DNA of 64,000 nt from Chitinophaga dinghuensis. GTDB lineage: Bacteria > Bacteroidota > Bacteroidia > Chitinophagales > Chitinophagaceae. Every line of letters starts with the position of its first letter. Within the stretch, counting starts at the first letter, position 1. The notes under the pieces were generated by a model. The model had not been told where the DNA came from, made no database searches, and saw only the letters and a list, made by a program, of their open reading frames with translations. Both the position numbers and the translations under genes were made by a program. Where the stretch lies: contig NZ_QLMA01000003.1 in the NCBI RefSeq assembly GCF_003259435.1, forward strand, positions 372,001-436,000. Direction: 5' to 3'. Positions 10,501 through 18,879 of the stretch are shown here, in pieces.

Positions 10501-11304
10501 GATTTCTTCAGGCTGGCTGATGACCAGTTTATCGTTTACCCAAACTTTCATGGCGCCGGTTCCACCGAGACATAGGAGCGGATCTATGTCAGACGGGGAA
10601 TTGACAAATGTTTGTGCGTAGCCTACTGCACTTTTGGAAGAGAAGAAAGAGCCTACAAAGCTCCAGCCTTCGCGGGTAGTATGCAGGGGAACGAACCAAT
10701 TAACAGGGCTGTTATTATTGCTGCTGACGAAATTGGTACCGGTAGGTTTTTTAACCGGACCGTAGTCTTTGTCGAACCCGCTGCCCATTACGTTATCGAA
10801 GGGGCCTACATATGCCCATTCTTCCAGTGCGCCCATGCGTGGATAGAAGGGTTTTGACTGTGCGGCGCGATTGCTTTTCACGTTGTGCATTCCCATGAAA
10901 TAGGCTGCTGCCGCGTTCATGGAGCCGTTGTAGTTTACGGTATCTGTGAGGATACGTTCGATGTTTTCCAGCTGCACTCCTTCCTTAGCGCCATATTCGC
11001 CCAGGATAGGATTGAAGAACCATAATGCATATGCATATGGCGCTGGAGACTGTAGTTCTTTCAGGGGATTGACATACAGTTTTGTGAAGTCGCTATCATA
11101 ACCGTTCATGTTATTGAGTAACATGAGGGTAGTAATAGCGCTGTTTTTTTTAGGACCTCCTGCCTTGATTGCTTTTTGGAGATAGATAGTGGCAGACTTA
11201 AAATCATTTTTGTGAATAGCCTCCCAGGCTTTTTCGTAATCGCCCGCAAATAGCAAAAAGGGGCACAGAGTTAACAAAATAATAGTGCTAACAGCTCTTT
11301 TCAT
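7540..11304 (-). CDS. Secreted TPR / DUF3857 / transglutaminase-like protein
   Basis: 1254 residues with a signal peptide (1-20). Order: helical repeats, a beta domain around 220-310 (LCLGGTGAMKVWVNDKLV, like a carbohydrate-binding or PA14-type sandwich), TPR units from ~345 to 640, a DUF3857 domain (~665-830) and a transglutaminase-like domain (~905-1010). The transglutaminase core has the Cys in KLGDCKDLSTLF and a His in FNHCIIAF, so the Cys-His pair looks intact. The C-terminus is a beta-rich DUF2569-like tail. In Bacteroidota such proteins sit in the periplasm or outer membrane; their substrates are not known. ATG at 11304; a TATTTTTG box like the -7 element of Bacteroidota promoters lies about 20 bases upstream. 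Single gene. Confidence 0.85.
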   Translation of the reverse strand: MKRAVSTIILLTLCPFLLFAGDYEKAWEAIHKNDFKSATIYLQKAIKAGGPKKNSAITTLMLLNNMNGYDSDFTKLYVNPLKELQSPAPYAYALWFFNPILGEYGAKEGVQLENIERILTDTVNYNGSMNAAAAYFMGMHNVKSNRAAQSKPFYPRMGALEEWAYVGPFDNVMGSGFDKDYGPVKKPTGTNFVSSNNNSPVNWFVPLHTTREGWSFVGSFFSSKSAVGYAQTFVNSPSDIDPLLCLGGTGAMKVWVNDKLVISQPEEIITELDWWKVKVHLNKGFNRILVQIGYTDDGTAPNFIVRLTDQRYRAVPGIVSQTTPEKYQIDASKEEPALIPHFAEEYFKKQIAAQPEDIINSILLSRVYIRNQEWDKAKSLLAKLQKAYPKDAFITNYYLDCMSGSTDRSDWEESMETLKTLVPDNYWILYTKVAKLEGEKNYTEAMEVLNKIIGMQGERRITSVKKMQLFAEQEKIDSMVLQLKDAYARYPNNAQVVQTIYQYETRMNNDPAKGTAALEKYCEDLYDYNTYNLLCKVYLNQGKTDAAVALMKKMLNVAPYDLDSYTPLVRYYFASQKYDSAIYYLNLEHQISPYHHAPLGDIATSYAQMKQKDSAVLYFKKALALHAGGFAYREQLRMLENRQPVDKYFPAMDYYKEIEKYSQKPQDSTQPYAFIFDEKNVILYPEGAGEQLINTAIYISNKKGISRWKEISLPYNGVYQDMIISKAEVIKPSGARIPAETNDNQIVFTKLDVGDVVYYSYKVRSVGRGRLKREFWDKFYLSDYVPTNISTYNILVADTIPLYFEYRNGGNAKPKITQHEQYKMYSWREENVPPIRSEYYMPGITEVGKVLHISTVKDWDVIGEWYSDITREQSKEDYEINEAFKEIFPKGVANVDDLTKAKHIYDYIEKNISYSSVSFRQGAYVPQKAGKTLVTKLGDCKDLSTLFLAFARKANLPANLILVSTRDNGEHNMQLPSLDFNHCIIAFKANNKTYYQELTSNMLPFGIVPSSLAGAQILNIPYDYKPGERLTTIPASNYTAKSMYRKMDVTLKDADAVINSNCAYIGELTEGLRGDYLHKTPDDIKDGVQAQVSRTFKNQVVLDKYNFNNLDNLADTLWLNTNFTVKNEIINVGDINMIKLPFMEVVATANIFTPEPRQYPFMYHDYEAVDNYLTEIHIRLSDGKKFDQVPSTTTLKMGDMSYALEFKKVTDDHLLVTRRFTTNSNKTLEAAQLKELETFFNGIIKAEQKYISFR

Positions 11305-11472
11305 GATAAAGGATTTAACATCACAAAAATAAATATTTGTTTTTAGGTATTTATCGTACTAACACTGCCAGTAGCACGGATTTGCTGTGAAATTATCTTG
11401 TTGCTAAGAAATCATCTGTTGGGCTAACATGTCTGTGGGATGGGATCTGCGTGTGGTGGAAGCAGGAAAAAG

Positions 11473-11501
11473 AAGGGATTGATCGTGAAGATCAATCCCT
11501 T
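11473..11501. terminator. Terminator after the SusD-like gene
   Basis: 12-bp perfect stem (11473-11484 with 11490-11501) with a 5-base loop, 23 bases past the stop of the minus-strand SusD-like gene. The flank on its exit side on the minus strand is TTTTTCC. Core GGGATTGATC, a variant of the family seen at 1322, 3981 and 7476. Confidence 0.8.
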
Positions 11502-11523
11502 GTATCGTATATCTGTTTCTTTT

Positions 11524-13170
11524 CTAGTATCCTGCATTTTGGTTTACGCCAGGATAATTGTTCAGGAAAGAGAGTGGTATTGGTAATTTATCGTTGTTGA
11601 ATTTGAAGCCTAAAGGTCCCAGTACGTTCATATGGATGCCCCATCTTACGAGGTTATTGAGCGTATTTCCTTCCATCGCTTGTTCCGGACGGGTAGCCTG
11701 TTGTATAAAGTTCATGGCTTCCTGTTTGGTAGGTTGAGCGGAACTATTGGTGGGAATACCGATACGATACGCGAGCAAATTGATCATATTCACCGCAATA
11801 TCCGGAGAGAAGCGGTTGGCCATCTGTTCAGCTCTGATGGTAATCAGTTGATTCAGGTTGATGATGGGCAGGTAGTTTCCTTTTTTGAAGATGGCTTTAA
11901 GATCTGGATTACTGATAGGACGCGTGTCTCCCCAAATTATTTCTCTACTGTTATTGGAGGTGTAAGAGTTCATTTTGTTTGTTTCCAGTACTACTGCGCT
12001 GTCGTTATCAAAGATAGGCAGGCGGTAGTATTGTGGCCAGGATTCCGTCAGCATAGCGTTGCTATAGTGATTGGAGTTCTGTACAATCAGCGTATAGGCG
12101 GCTTCTTTGGACAGATGACTACGATTGGTATTGGATCTGGATAGGTATGGCAGCAGGTGCATTGCGCTGAACATGTCTATATCGGCAGTATAACGGGCCT
12201 CATCCGTGTTTGCCAGTTGGAGATTGGCAGGAGGAACCAGTGATGTATAATTGGGCGCCCCGCCGAAAAGATCTGTCAGTTTCATTCTCATATAGGCATG
12301 TATACCATTGGCTTCGCCTACCAGGGAGCTATCGTTTGTGGCTTTGAAGGAGAAGGCGGCTATGCGGTTAGCTTTGTTAAAAATGCTGATAGCGTTGTTC
12401 CACATTGTCTGGATTTGCGCGTTGCCGGAGCCGGCGCGGTATTGATCCAGTTCGCAATAGCCAGGCAGACTGCTGCAGTTGGCATCATCTGTATATACGG
12501 CATCAATTACCGCGACCAGTTGATGCCAGGTATGTACTTCATCGTAAAGATTATTGAGGGCATCTTTTGCAGCCTGGCTGGTGGCAAAAGGTTTGTTGTT
12601 GACATTGTCGTCTCTTCCGATGAGAATGCGGATGGTATTCGTTTTACCGCTATCGGATCTTACCAGATCTGCTGGCAGCGTGACGTAGTCGTTGTTATCC
12701 AGTTTGTTATCGCCATTTACATCTTTGTAAATGAAGTTTCCGGGATAGGGGAACAGCTCATTGACGCGAGCCGGAATGGTGTAAACCTGGTAGATAGAAT
12801 CGTATCGATAGCCTTTGTTGCTCTCATTACGTACAGGCATGTTCGTTAGGTCGTCCAGTTTGGCTTCGATGTAATAAGCGGCGGCTGGAAGTCCCTTAAA
12901 CAGGGCTTTCCCGTTGGCGTCTGTAGTGGTGGAAAAGGCGACCGTTTTTGCGTTGAAGTCGGCCTGCGATTTATACAGGTTTACGGTAACGCCTGTACGT
13001 AATACGCCATATGGTTTATCTGTGGCCCATTGTGTGGCGTCGTAAACGGAAATTTCGATTTTAGCGGTGTCGTACTTAACAGGATCTGTGGGGATTACTG
13101 GTGCGACAGGATCTTTGGTGGCGCAGGCAGCCAGCAGGAGTAGCCAGGCAGCATTTGCTAATTTTTTCAT
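11524..13170 (-). CDS. SusD/RagB-like outer-membrane lipoprotein with an N-terminal beta domain
   Basis: About 548 residues. The lipobox LLAAC puts the modified Cys at residue 16 from the ATG at 13170; an upstream ATG at 13188 adds only six residues. Residues ~30-150 look like an Ig/carboxypeptidase-regulatory fold (VTVNLYKSQADF..., GKALFKGLPAAAYYIEAKL), with a Ca-binding-like DVNGDNKLDNNDY loop at ~145. From ~200 the sequence is SusD-like: helical TPR pairs including WNNAISIFNKANRI, and the family C-terminus PIPLSFLNNYPGVNQNAGY. SusD proteins cap a SusC TonB-dependent porin and bind glycans or peptides. Here no SusC gene is adjacent, and the N-terminal add-on is unusual for the family. The SusD assignment rests on weak overall similarity plus the tail motif. 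Confidence 0.72.
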   Translation of the reverse strand: MKKLANAAWLLLLAACATKDPVAPVIPTDPVKYDTAKIEISVYDATQWATDKPYGVLRTGVTVNLYKSQADFNAKTVAFSTTTDANGKALFKGLPAAAYYIEAKLDDLTNMPVRNESNKGYRYDSIYQVYTIPARVNELFPYPGNFIYKDVNGDNKLDNNDYVTLPADLVRSDSGKTNTIRILIGRDDNVNNKPFATSQAAKDALNNLYDEVHTWHQLVAVIDAVYTDDANCSSLPGYCELDQYRAGSGNAQIQTMWNNAISIFNKANRIAAFSFKATNDSSLVGEANGIHAYMRMKLTDLFGGAPNYTSLVPPANLQLANTDEARYTADIDMFSAMHLLPYLSRSNTNRSHLSKEAAYTLIVQNSNHYSNAMLTESWPQYYRLPIFDNDSAVVLETNKMNSYTSNNSREIIWGDTRPISNPDLKAIFKKGNYLPIINLNQLITIRAEQMANRFSPDIAVNMINLLAYRIGIPTNSSAQPTKQEAMNFIQQATRPEQAMEGNTLNNLVRWGIHMNVLGPLGFKFNNDKLPIPLSFLNNYPGVNQNAGY

Positions 13171-13222
13171 AGGGATACAAGATTTCATAGGGATGAAAAT
13201 ATAAAAATAGGAGGAAAAATAA

Positions 13223-13255
13223 AAAAGGACGCCTTGATAAGAAGGCGCCCTTTTT
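13223..13255 (-). terminator. Terminator of the nrdBA operon
   Basis: 13-bp stem with one mismatch (13223-13235 with 13242-13255 approximately), A-run on the left and T-run on the right. It lies 28 bases past the nrdA stop codon. Confidence 0.85.
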
Positions 13256-13282
13256 ATGTACTTACTTTTTTGATAACCCGAA

Positions 13283-15658
13283 TTATGCGGAGCAGGTCAC
13301 GCAACCTTCTTCCATGGTGCATACAGCGCCCATCGGTATTTCGTCGATGGAAGGTTCTGCACCGGCAGCTACTACTGGTTGCATTTGTTGACCGCCTTGT
13401 TTTTCAACGGTGAACTGAACAGCCTGTGTAGCGGCTTGTGTACGGAGATAATACATACCGGTTTTCAGTCCTTTCTTCCAGGCATAGAAGTGCATAGAAG
13501 TCAGTTTACCAGCGGTAGGAGTATCTACGAAGAGGTTGAGTGATTGTGACTGGCAGATGAACGCACCGCGGTCAGCGGCCATGTCGATGATATTACGTTG
13601 TTTGATTTCCCATACTGTTTTGTACAGTTCCTTGATATTGGTAGGGATTTCATTGATATTCTGAATAGATCCGTTGTAGGCAATGATCTTGTTTTTCATG
13701 TCATTGTCCCACAGGCCCAGTTCTACCAGATCTTTCAGCAGGTGTTTGTTTACTACTACGAATTCTCCACTCAGTACGCGACGGGTGTAGATATTGGAAG
13801 TATATGGTTCAAAGCACTCGTTGTTGCCGAGGATCTGAGAGGTAGAAGCGGTTGGCATTGGCGCCAGCAGCAGGGAGTTGCGGATACCGTGTTTTTTTAC
13901 GGACGCTTTCAGGTTATCCCAGTTCCAGCGAGCGGAAGGCGTTACGCCCCACATATCAAACTGGAAGATACCTTTAGATGCAGGAGAACCGGCGAAGGTA
14001 GCATAAGCGCCATCTTTCTTCGCGAGATCATTGGAAGCTTGCATGGCAGCGAAGTAGATAGTTTCAAATATTTCGCTGTTCAGTTTTTTCGCTTCTTCGC
14101 TTTCGAATGGATAGCGCATGAGGATGAAGGCATCCGCCAGGCCTTGTACGCCCAGTCCGATAGGACGGTGACGCAGGTTACTGTTGCGGGCTTCTTCCAC
14201 AGGGTAGTAGTTATGATCGATGATTTTGTTCAGGTTGAGGGTAGCCTGGTAGGTTACCTCATACAATTTCTCATGATCAAACTGACCTTCGTTTACAAAG
14301 CGTGGCAGTGCGAGGGAAGCGAGGTTACAAACCGCTACTTCATTTGCATCTGTATATTCGATGATTTCTGTGCAGAGGTTGGAGCTCTTGATAGTACCCA
14401 GGTTCTGCTGATTAGATTTACGGTTGGCCGCATCTTTATACAGCAGGTATGGAGTACCGGTTTCGATTTGTGCATCGAGGATAGCGAACCAGAGATCCTG
14501 TGCTTTCACGGTTTTGCGTGCACGACCTTCCTGCTCATATTTATGGAAGAGTTGTTCAAACTCTTCACCCCAGCATTCGTGGAGTCCTGGCGCTTCGTGA
14601 GGGCAGAACAGGGACCATTCGCCATTTTCTTCTACGCGTTTCATGAACAGGTCTGGTACCCAGAGGGCATAGAACAGATCACGGGCGCGGAGTTCTTCTT
14701 TACCGTGGTTTTTACGCAGATCGAGGAATTCGAAGATATCTGCATGCCATGGTTCCAGGTAGATAGCGAAAGCGCCTTTACGTTTACCGCCGCCTTGGTC
14801 TACATAACGGGCAGTATCGTTGAATACGCGCAGCATTGGAATGATACCGTTGCTGGTACCGTTGGTGCCGCTGATATAAGAACCTGTTGCACGGATGTTA
14901 TGGATGCTTAATCCAATACCACCAGCGCTCTGGGAAATTTTCGCTGTTTGTTTGAGGGTATCATAGATACCTTCGATGCTATCGTCCTGCATGGTGAGGA
15001 GGAAGCAGGAAGACATCTGCGGTTTTGGCGTACCTGCATTGAAGAGCGTTGGCGTAGCATGTGTAAACCAGCGTTCACTCATCAGGTTATATGTTTTGAT
15101 CGCAGACTCGATATCTTCTTTGTGGATACCAACAGAAACGCGCATGAACATATGTTGAGGGCGTTCCTGGATACGACCGTCTGTTTTCAGCAGGTAAGAG
15201 CGTTCCAGCGTTTTGAAACCGAAGTAGTCAAATGCAAAATCGCGGTCGTAGATGATATTGGAATCCAGAATTTCTGCATTCTTTTCAACGATTTCCCACA
15301 CATCATCGGAGAGGAGGGCTGCCGACTTACCGGTTTTAGGATCGATATAGTCGTACAGTTTTTTCATCGTTTTAGAGAACGATTTTTCTGTATTCTTATG
15401 GAGGTTGCTTACTGCAATGCGGGAAGCCAGCAGGGCATAGTCCGGGTGTTTAGTAGTGAGGGATGCCGCAGTTTCGGCAGCCAGGTTGTCCAGTTCGGTT
15501 GTTGTTACGCCATCATATATTCCCTGAATCACTTTTTTTGCAACGTCAATTGCGTCTACGTATTCCGTATTGAAGCCATAACATAGCTTTTCAATACGGG
15601 CAGTGATTTTGTCGAATTTCACTGCTTCTTTTCTGCCATCTCTTTTGATTACGAACAT
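13283..15658 (-). CDS. nrdA: Ribonucleoside-diphosphate reductase, alpha subunit (class I)
   Basis: Reduces ribonucleoside diphosphates to deoxyribonucleotides with a thiyl radical; works as a complex with NrdB. 791 residues. An ATP-cone allosteric domain occupies residues 1-90. Active-site residues are all present: C218 (SSCFLL) and C444 (VAVCNLA) as the redox pair, and N427, C429 and E431 (NLCTE) for the radical chemistry. These numbers are the same as those of the mammalian R1 protein. The C-terminal shuttle cysteines are C786 and C789 (CVTC). Two Tyr of the radical relay sit in the 710-740 region. It follows nrdB by 29 bases in one operon. Highly confident. Confidence 0.98.
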   Translation of the reverse strand: MFVIKRDGRKEAVKFDKITARIEKLCYGFNTEYVDAIDVAKKVIQGIYDGVTTTELDNLAAETAASLTTKHPDYALLASRIAVSNLHKNTEKSFSKTMKKLYDYIDPKTGKSAALLSDDVWEIVEKNAEILDSNIIYDRDFAFDYFGFKTLERSYLLKTDGRIQERPQHMFMRVSVGIHKEDIESAIKTYNLMSERWFTHATPTLFNAGTPKPQMSSCFLLTMQDDSIEGIYDTLKQTAKISQSAGGIGLSIHNIRATGSYISGTNGTSNGIIPMLRVFNDTARYVDQGGGKRKGAFAIYLEPWHADIFEFLDLRKNHGKEELRARDLFYALWVPDLFMKRVEENGEWSLFCPHEAPGLHECWGEEFEQLFHKYEQEGRARKTVKAQDLWFAILDAQIETGTPYLLYKDAANRKSNQQNLGTIKSSNLCTEIIEYTDANEVAVCNLASLALPRFVNEGQFDHEKLYEVTYQATLNLNKIIDHNYYPVEEARNSNLRHRPIGLGVQGLADAFILMRYPFESEEAKKLNSEIFETIYFAAMQASNDLAKKDGAYATFAGSPASKGIFQFDMWGVTPSARWNWDNLKASVKKHGIRNSLLLAPMPTASTSQILGNNECFEPYTSNIYTRRVLSGEFVVVNKHLLKDLVELGLWDNDMKNKIIAYNGSIQNINEIPTNIKELYKTVWEIKQRNIIDMAADRGAFICQSQSLNLFVDTPTAGKLTSMHFYAWKKGLKTGMYYLRTQAATQAVQFTVEKQGGQQMQPVVAAGAEPSIDEIPMGAVCTMEEGCVTCSA

Positions 15659-15687
15659 GGGGGTGAATTTAAGAGGTTAGAAAAACT

Positions 15688-16662
15688 TTAGAAATCTTCT
15701 TCCAGACTGAAGGTCTGTGATTCTTTACTGCCGCCGAGAACGCCGGCTTTCTGATAGTCGCCTACGCGCTTTTCAAAGAAATTGGTTTTTCCTTGCAGAG
15801 AAATCATTTCCATGAAATCGAAAGGATTGGTAGCATTGAATAATTTAGTGTAACCGAGTTCGGATAACCATCTGTCGGCCACAAATTCAATATACTGTTG
15901 CATCAGTCGCGCATTCATGCCAATCAGGTCAACAGGCAAAGATTCAGAAACGAATTCTTTTTCAATTTCCACCGCGTTACCAATGATGTGATGTACTTGT
16001 TCTTCGCTCAGTTTATTTTGCAGCATGCTATAGAGCAGGCAGGCGAATTCGCAATGCAGTCCTTCGTCTCTGCTGATCAGCTCGTTAGAGAAGGTAAGAC
16101 CTGGCATCAGTCCGCGTTTTTTCAGCCAGAAGATAGAGCAGAAGCTACCGGAGAAGAAGATGCCTTCCACCGCAGCAAAAGCTACCAGTCTTTCAGCGAA
16201 AGAACCATTTTCAATCCAACGTAATGCCCATTCTGCTTTTTTCTTTACAGCAGGCACTGTTTCGATGGCATGAAATAATCTGTCTTTTTCCACTGGATCT
16301 TTTACATAAGTATCGATCAACAGTGCATATGTTTCAGAGTGGATATTTTCCATCATGATCTGGAAACCATAGAAGCAGCGCGCTTCCGGAATCTGTACTT
16401 CACTCATGAAGTTTACCGCCAGATTCTCGTTTACGATTCCATCACTGGCCGCAAAAAATGCCAGTACATGTGAAATAAAATGGCGTTCCCCATCATTCAA
16501 ATTGGCCCAGTCTTTTAAATCACTGCCCAGATCAATCTCTTCCGCCGTCCAGAAACTCGCTTCGTGTTTCTTATACTGTTCCCAAATTTTGGGATAGTTG
16601 ATTGGTAATAACACAAAGCGATCCTTGTTCTCTTTTAAAAGAATTTCATTCTCGTTGTTCAT
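15688..16662 (-). CDS. nrdB: Ribonucleoside-diphosphate reductase, beta subunit (class I)
   Basis: Houses the di-iron centre and stable tyrosyl radical that start catalysis in NrdA. 324 residues. The metal ligands read as D74, E105, H108, E166, E200 and H203, with the radical Tyr at Y112; the spacing matches mouse R2 exactly (D139, E170, H173, Y177, E233, E267, H270). The radical Tyr is therefore present, so this is a Tyr-radical enzyme rather than a Mn/Fe class Ic type. The C-terminus (QTFSLEEDF) is the tail that docks into NrdA. First gene of the nrdB-nrdA operon; candidate DnaA boxes lie 170-250 bases upstream of the start. Confidence 0.98.
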   Translation of the reverse strand: MNNENEILLKENKDRFVLLPINYPKIWEQYKKHEASFWTAEEIDLGSDLKDWANLNDGERHFISHVLAFFAASDGIVNENLAVNFMSEVQIPEARCFYGFQIMMENIHSETYALLIDTYVKDPVEKDRLFHAIETVPAVKKKAEWALRWIENGSFAERLVAFAAVEGIFFSGSFCSIFWLKKRGLMPGLTFSNELISRDEGLHCEFACLLYSMLQNKLSEEQVHHIIGNAVEIEKEFVSESLPVDLIGMNARLMQQYIEFVADRWLSELGYTKLFNATNPFDFMEMISLQGKTNFFEKRVGDYQKAGVLGGSKESQTFSLEEDF

Positions 16663-17082
16663 TATATAAATAATTTATGGGTACTGTCGAAGGTTTCTGA
16701 TTTTCCAATAGGGGGTTAGCATGACTAAAAATCATTATACCACACTACATTCGTTCCGTCATTTTAGCTTCTGAAATCCAAACGCCCAGGATTACAAATG
16801 TAAGAGTGATATCTTAGCGAGCTACTTTTAGTTTTCCACGGGTGTGGAAAAAGAGTGTGAGTATTCTTGAACATTAGATCCCTGTTGCGTTTGCACGGAA
16901 TGTGGATAAAGCACATCTTTATATTTTTTATGTGTGTAAACAATGGGGATATATACCTGTTTTTTATACTGTTTTACCTAAAGTGATGAGCTTCAATAGA
17001 AAAAAAGTTGCGGAAAATTTTTGACAATTTTAGGATATATATCTCGCAATTTTTCATATTTACAGTAATAATCATTTTTTAT
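16663..17082. other. Divergent intergenic region between nrdB and the ABC gene
   Basis: 420 bases without a gene. It is AT-rich and holds the promoters of nrdBA (leftward) and of the ABC transporter pair (rightward); no clear Bacteroidota TAnnTTTG box is seen on either side. Its notable content is three DnaA-box-like words between 16832 and 16909, described separately. A TTG-initiated extension of the ABC reading frame back to 17008 is open but has no support. Confidence 0.7.
16832..16909. promoter_or_regulatory. Cluster of DnaA-box-like sites upstream of nrdBA
   Basis: TGTGGATAA at 16901-16909 is the exact reverse complement of the consensus DnaA box TTATCCACA. TGTGGAAAA at 16843-16851 is a one-mismatch box, and TTTTCCACG at 16832-16840 is a two-mismatch box facing it, so that 16832-16839 and 16844-16851 form a perfect 8-bp inverted repeat. 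In E. coli the nrdAB promoter is controlled by DnaA. A similar role here is inference. Confidence 0.5.
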
Positions 17083-17724
17083 ATGTCCGATCCGGTAATT
17101 TCACTCCATCAGGTCCGTAAGCATTATCAGGATATATCCGTACTGGATATCCCACAACTGGAGCTTAATACCGGCATCTATTGGCTCAAAGGAGAAAATG
17201 GCGCCGGCAAAACCACCTGCATGAAGGTGATGGCCGGTTTACTCCCCTTCCAGGGAGATATTACTATTAATAACACCGTGAATGCCCGACAACATCCGGT
17301 ACAGTTCCGCCGACTCATCAACTATGCGGAGGCAGAACCGCTCTATCCCGCATTCCTCACCGGTCGGGATCTCCTGCAGCTCTACTTCCGGACAAAAGGC
17401 GGAGAACGGGAGCCCATCCTGGAACTGGCTTCCAGAATGGGTGTGGATAACTTTGTGAATAACCCGGTTAGCAGCTATTCCAGCGGAATGTTGAAAAAAT
17501 TAAGCCTCCTGCTGGCCTTTGCAGGCAACCCCGCCATCATATTACTGGACGAACCACTCATTACCATCGATACCAGAACATTGGAAATACTCTATGATGT
17601 CATCCGCACCTGGCATCAGGCAGGTACCTCCTTTCTGATTACCTCCCATCAGCCACTGGACCCAAATGAACTGTCCGTGGCCGGAACTCTCACTATCGCC
17701 AACAGAAATATTACTTTGAACTAA
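17083..17724 (+). CDS. ABC transporter ATP-binding protein
   Basis: 213 residues, a compact ABC-2/exporter-type ATPase. Walker A is GENGAGKTT (residues ~43-51), the signature is YSSGMLKKLSLLLAF (~132-146), Walker B is AIILLDEP (~151-158) and the switch His is in ITSHQ (~189-193). It energises a transporter formed with the membrane protein encoded one base downstream. I start it at ATG 17083; a longer frame to 17008 would need TTG and adds a run of hydrophobic residues not expected in this family. The Q-loop is replaced by NYAEAEPLYPAFLTG, as in ABC-2 ATPases where AE/PALY is common. Substrate unknown. Confidence 0.92.
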   Translation: MSDPVISLHQVRKHYQDISVLDIPQLELNTGIYWLKGENGAGKTTCMKVMAGLLPFQGDITINNTVNARQHPVQFRRLINYAEAEPLYPAFLTGRDLLQLYFRTKGGEREPILELASRMGVDNFVNNPVSSYSSGMLKKLSLLLAFAGNPAIILLDEPLITIDTRTLEILYDVIRTWHQAGTSFLITSHQPLDPNELSVAGTLTIANRNITLN

Positions 17725-17725
17725 C

Positions 17726-18838
17726 ATGGGTATTTTCAGGAGGATATTCACCGGTAGATTTTATGTGGAAAACACAGGCTTTTTCCTGGTGTTATTTTAT
17801 TTTCTCTTTGGAATCGTCAACGGTTCCAATCTGCTTTATTACCATCTCGGACTGATGACCGGCTTTCTCTCCAGCTGGTCGTTCCTCTTGCTGGTGTTGT
17901 TTTTATGGCTGCTGTACACACTCAGAATAACGGGGTTTGTTATCAAAACACTGGAACAATCGCCCTACAGCTTTCTCTATAGCACCATGACCTGTATGGA
18001 TGATAAAGAGAGACGCGGTCTCTGGTTGCGGCTACAGTTTCAGATGTATCTGCCGGTATTTGTGTACGGCCTGATCGCTGCAGGAGTTGGCATCTTCCGA
18101 CATTATTATTTGCCCGCTGCGATCATTATCCTGTTCAACCTCCTGATGTGCATATGGCCAGTGCGCTTCTATGAGAAGAAACTCTGGCAACCAGACGTGT
18201 TTTTCTTTACTACGCGTTTCTCCAGGTGGCTGGACCGACACTTTGTGAAACCGCCGGTACTCTACTTTTACTACGAATTGTTCACCGCCTTTCCCCGTAA
18301 AATATTTACGACGAAATTATGGTCGGCCGCCATATTATGGCTTACCTTCTTCCTCATGCGTCAGAGCGATTTTATGGACCTGCGCGCACTCCAACTGGGA
18401 ATGATCGGCTGCGTATTATTACATACGCAACTGATGATTCACCACCGGGCTTTTGAGGAGATATACCTGCCGTTTATGCTGAATCTTCCGATCAGCACAC
18501 TGCGGAATTACAGCCGGGTTGCAGGGTTTTATGTCTTGCTACTGATACCTGAAATCATTATTATTTTCTTTCAGAGCAATCATCGGTTCACCATCACTGA
18601 AATAATGACTGCGGGCATAACCGGCATGACAATGCTGCTCCTGTTCAGAGTACTCTTGTATTTCCCCCGTATGAACGCAGAAGTACACTTACGCTGGATA
18701 CTGCTGATTGCTTTCGTAGTGCTGTTTATGATACTCGGTGGTGCGTTATGGTACGCTGTAGCAGGGATGCAACTGGTGGCGGCATTGATATTCTTCAGGA
18801 AGTTCCGGGAATATGAACCCTGGATAGAAACAGAATGA
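17726..18838 (+). CDS. Predicted ABC exporter permease partner (uncharacterised)
   Basis: 370 residues with about ten hydrophobic segments spread along the chain and basic loops between them (for example residues 85-100 and 155-175). No enzymatic motif and no large periplasmic domain. It starts one base after the ATPase stop, so the two are translated together and almost certainly form one transporter. The sequence does not match a permease family I can name; it has the size and layout of ABC-2-type or lantibiotic-export-type permeases. Direction (export) is inferred from the type of ATPase. Ends 42 bases before a convergent gene. Confidence 0.75.
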   Translation: MGIFRRIFTGRFYVENTGFFLVLFYFLFGIVNGSNLLYYHLGLMTGFLSSWSFLLLVLFLWLLYTLRITGFVIKTLEQSPYSFLYSTMTCMDDKERRGLWLRLQFQMYLPVFVYGLIAAGVGIFRHYYLPAAIIILFNLLMCIWPVRFYEKKLWQPDVFFFTTRFSRWLDRHFVKPPVLYFYYELFTAFPRKIFTTKLWSAAILWLTFFLMRQSDFMDLRALQLGMIGCVLLHTQLMIHHRAFEEIYLPFMLNLPISTLRNYSRVAGFYVLLLIPEIIIIFFQSNHRFTITEIMTAGITGMTMLLLFRVLLYFPRMNAEVHLRWILLIAFVVLFMILGGALWYAVAGMQLVAALIFFRKFREYEPWIETE

Positions 18839-18843
18839 TTTTC

Positions 18844-18873
18844 GCAGTATCAGCAGCAGACTGCTGATACTGC
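18844..18873. terminator. Hairpin between convergent genes
   Basis: Perfect 13-bp stem (18844-18856 with 18861-18873) and a 4-base loop between the permease gene (plus) and the 517-residue protein gene (minus). T-runs are weak (TATTCTCTTTTCTTT further on), so termination strength is uncertain. Confidence 0.7.
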
Positions 18874-18879
18874 GTCTCC

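Noticed and set aside
13598..14911. 437-codon frame opposite nrdA
   Set aside because: Mirror of a strongly conserved ribonucleotide reductase gene, no family signature or start context of its own.
17008..17082. N-terminal extension of the ABC ATPase to a TTG
   Set aside because: Adds a hydrophobic stretch not found in the family, and ATG 17083 gives the right size.
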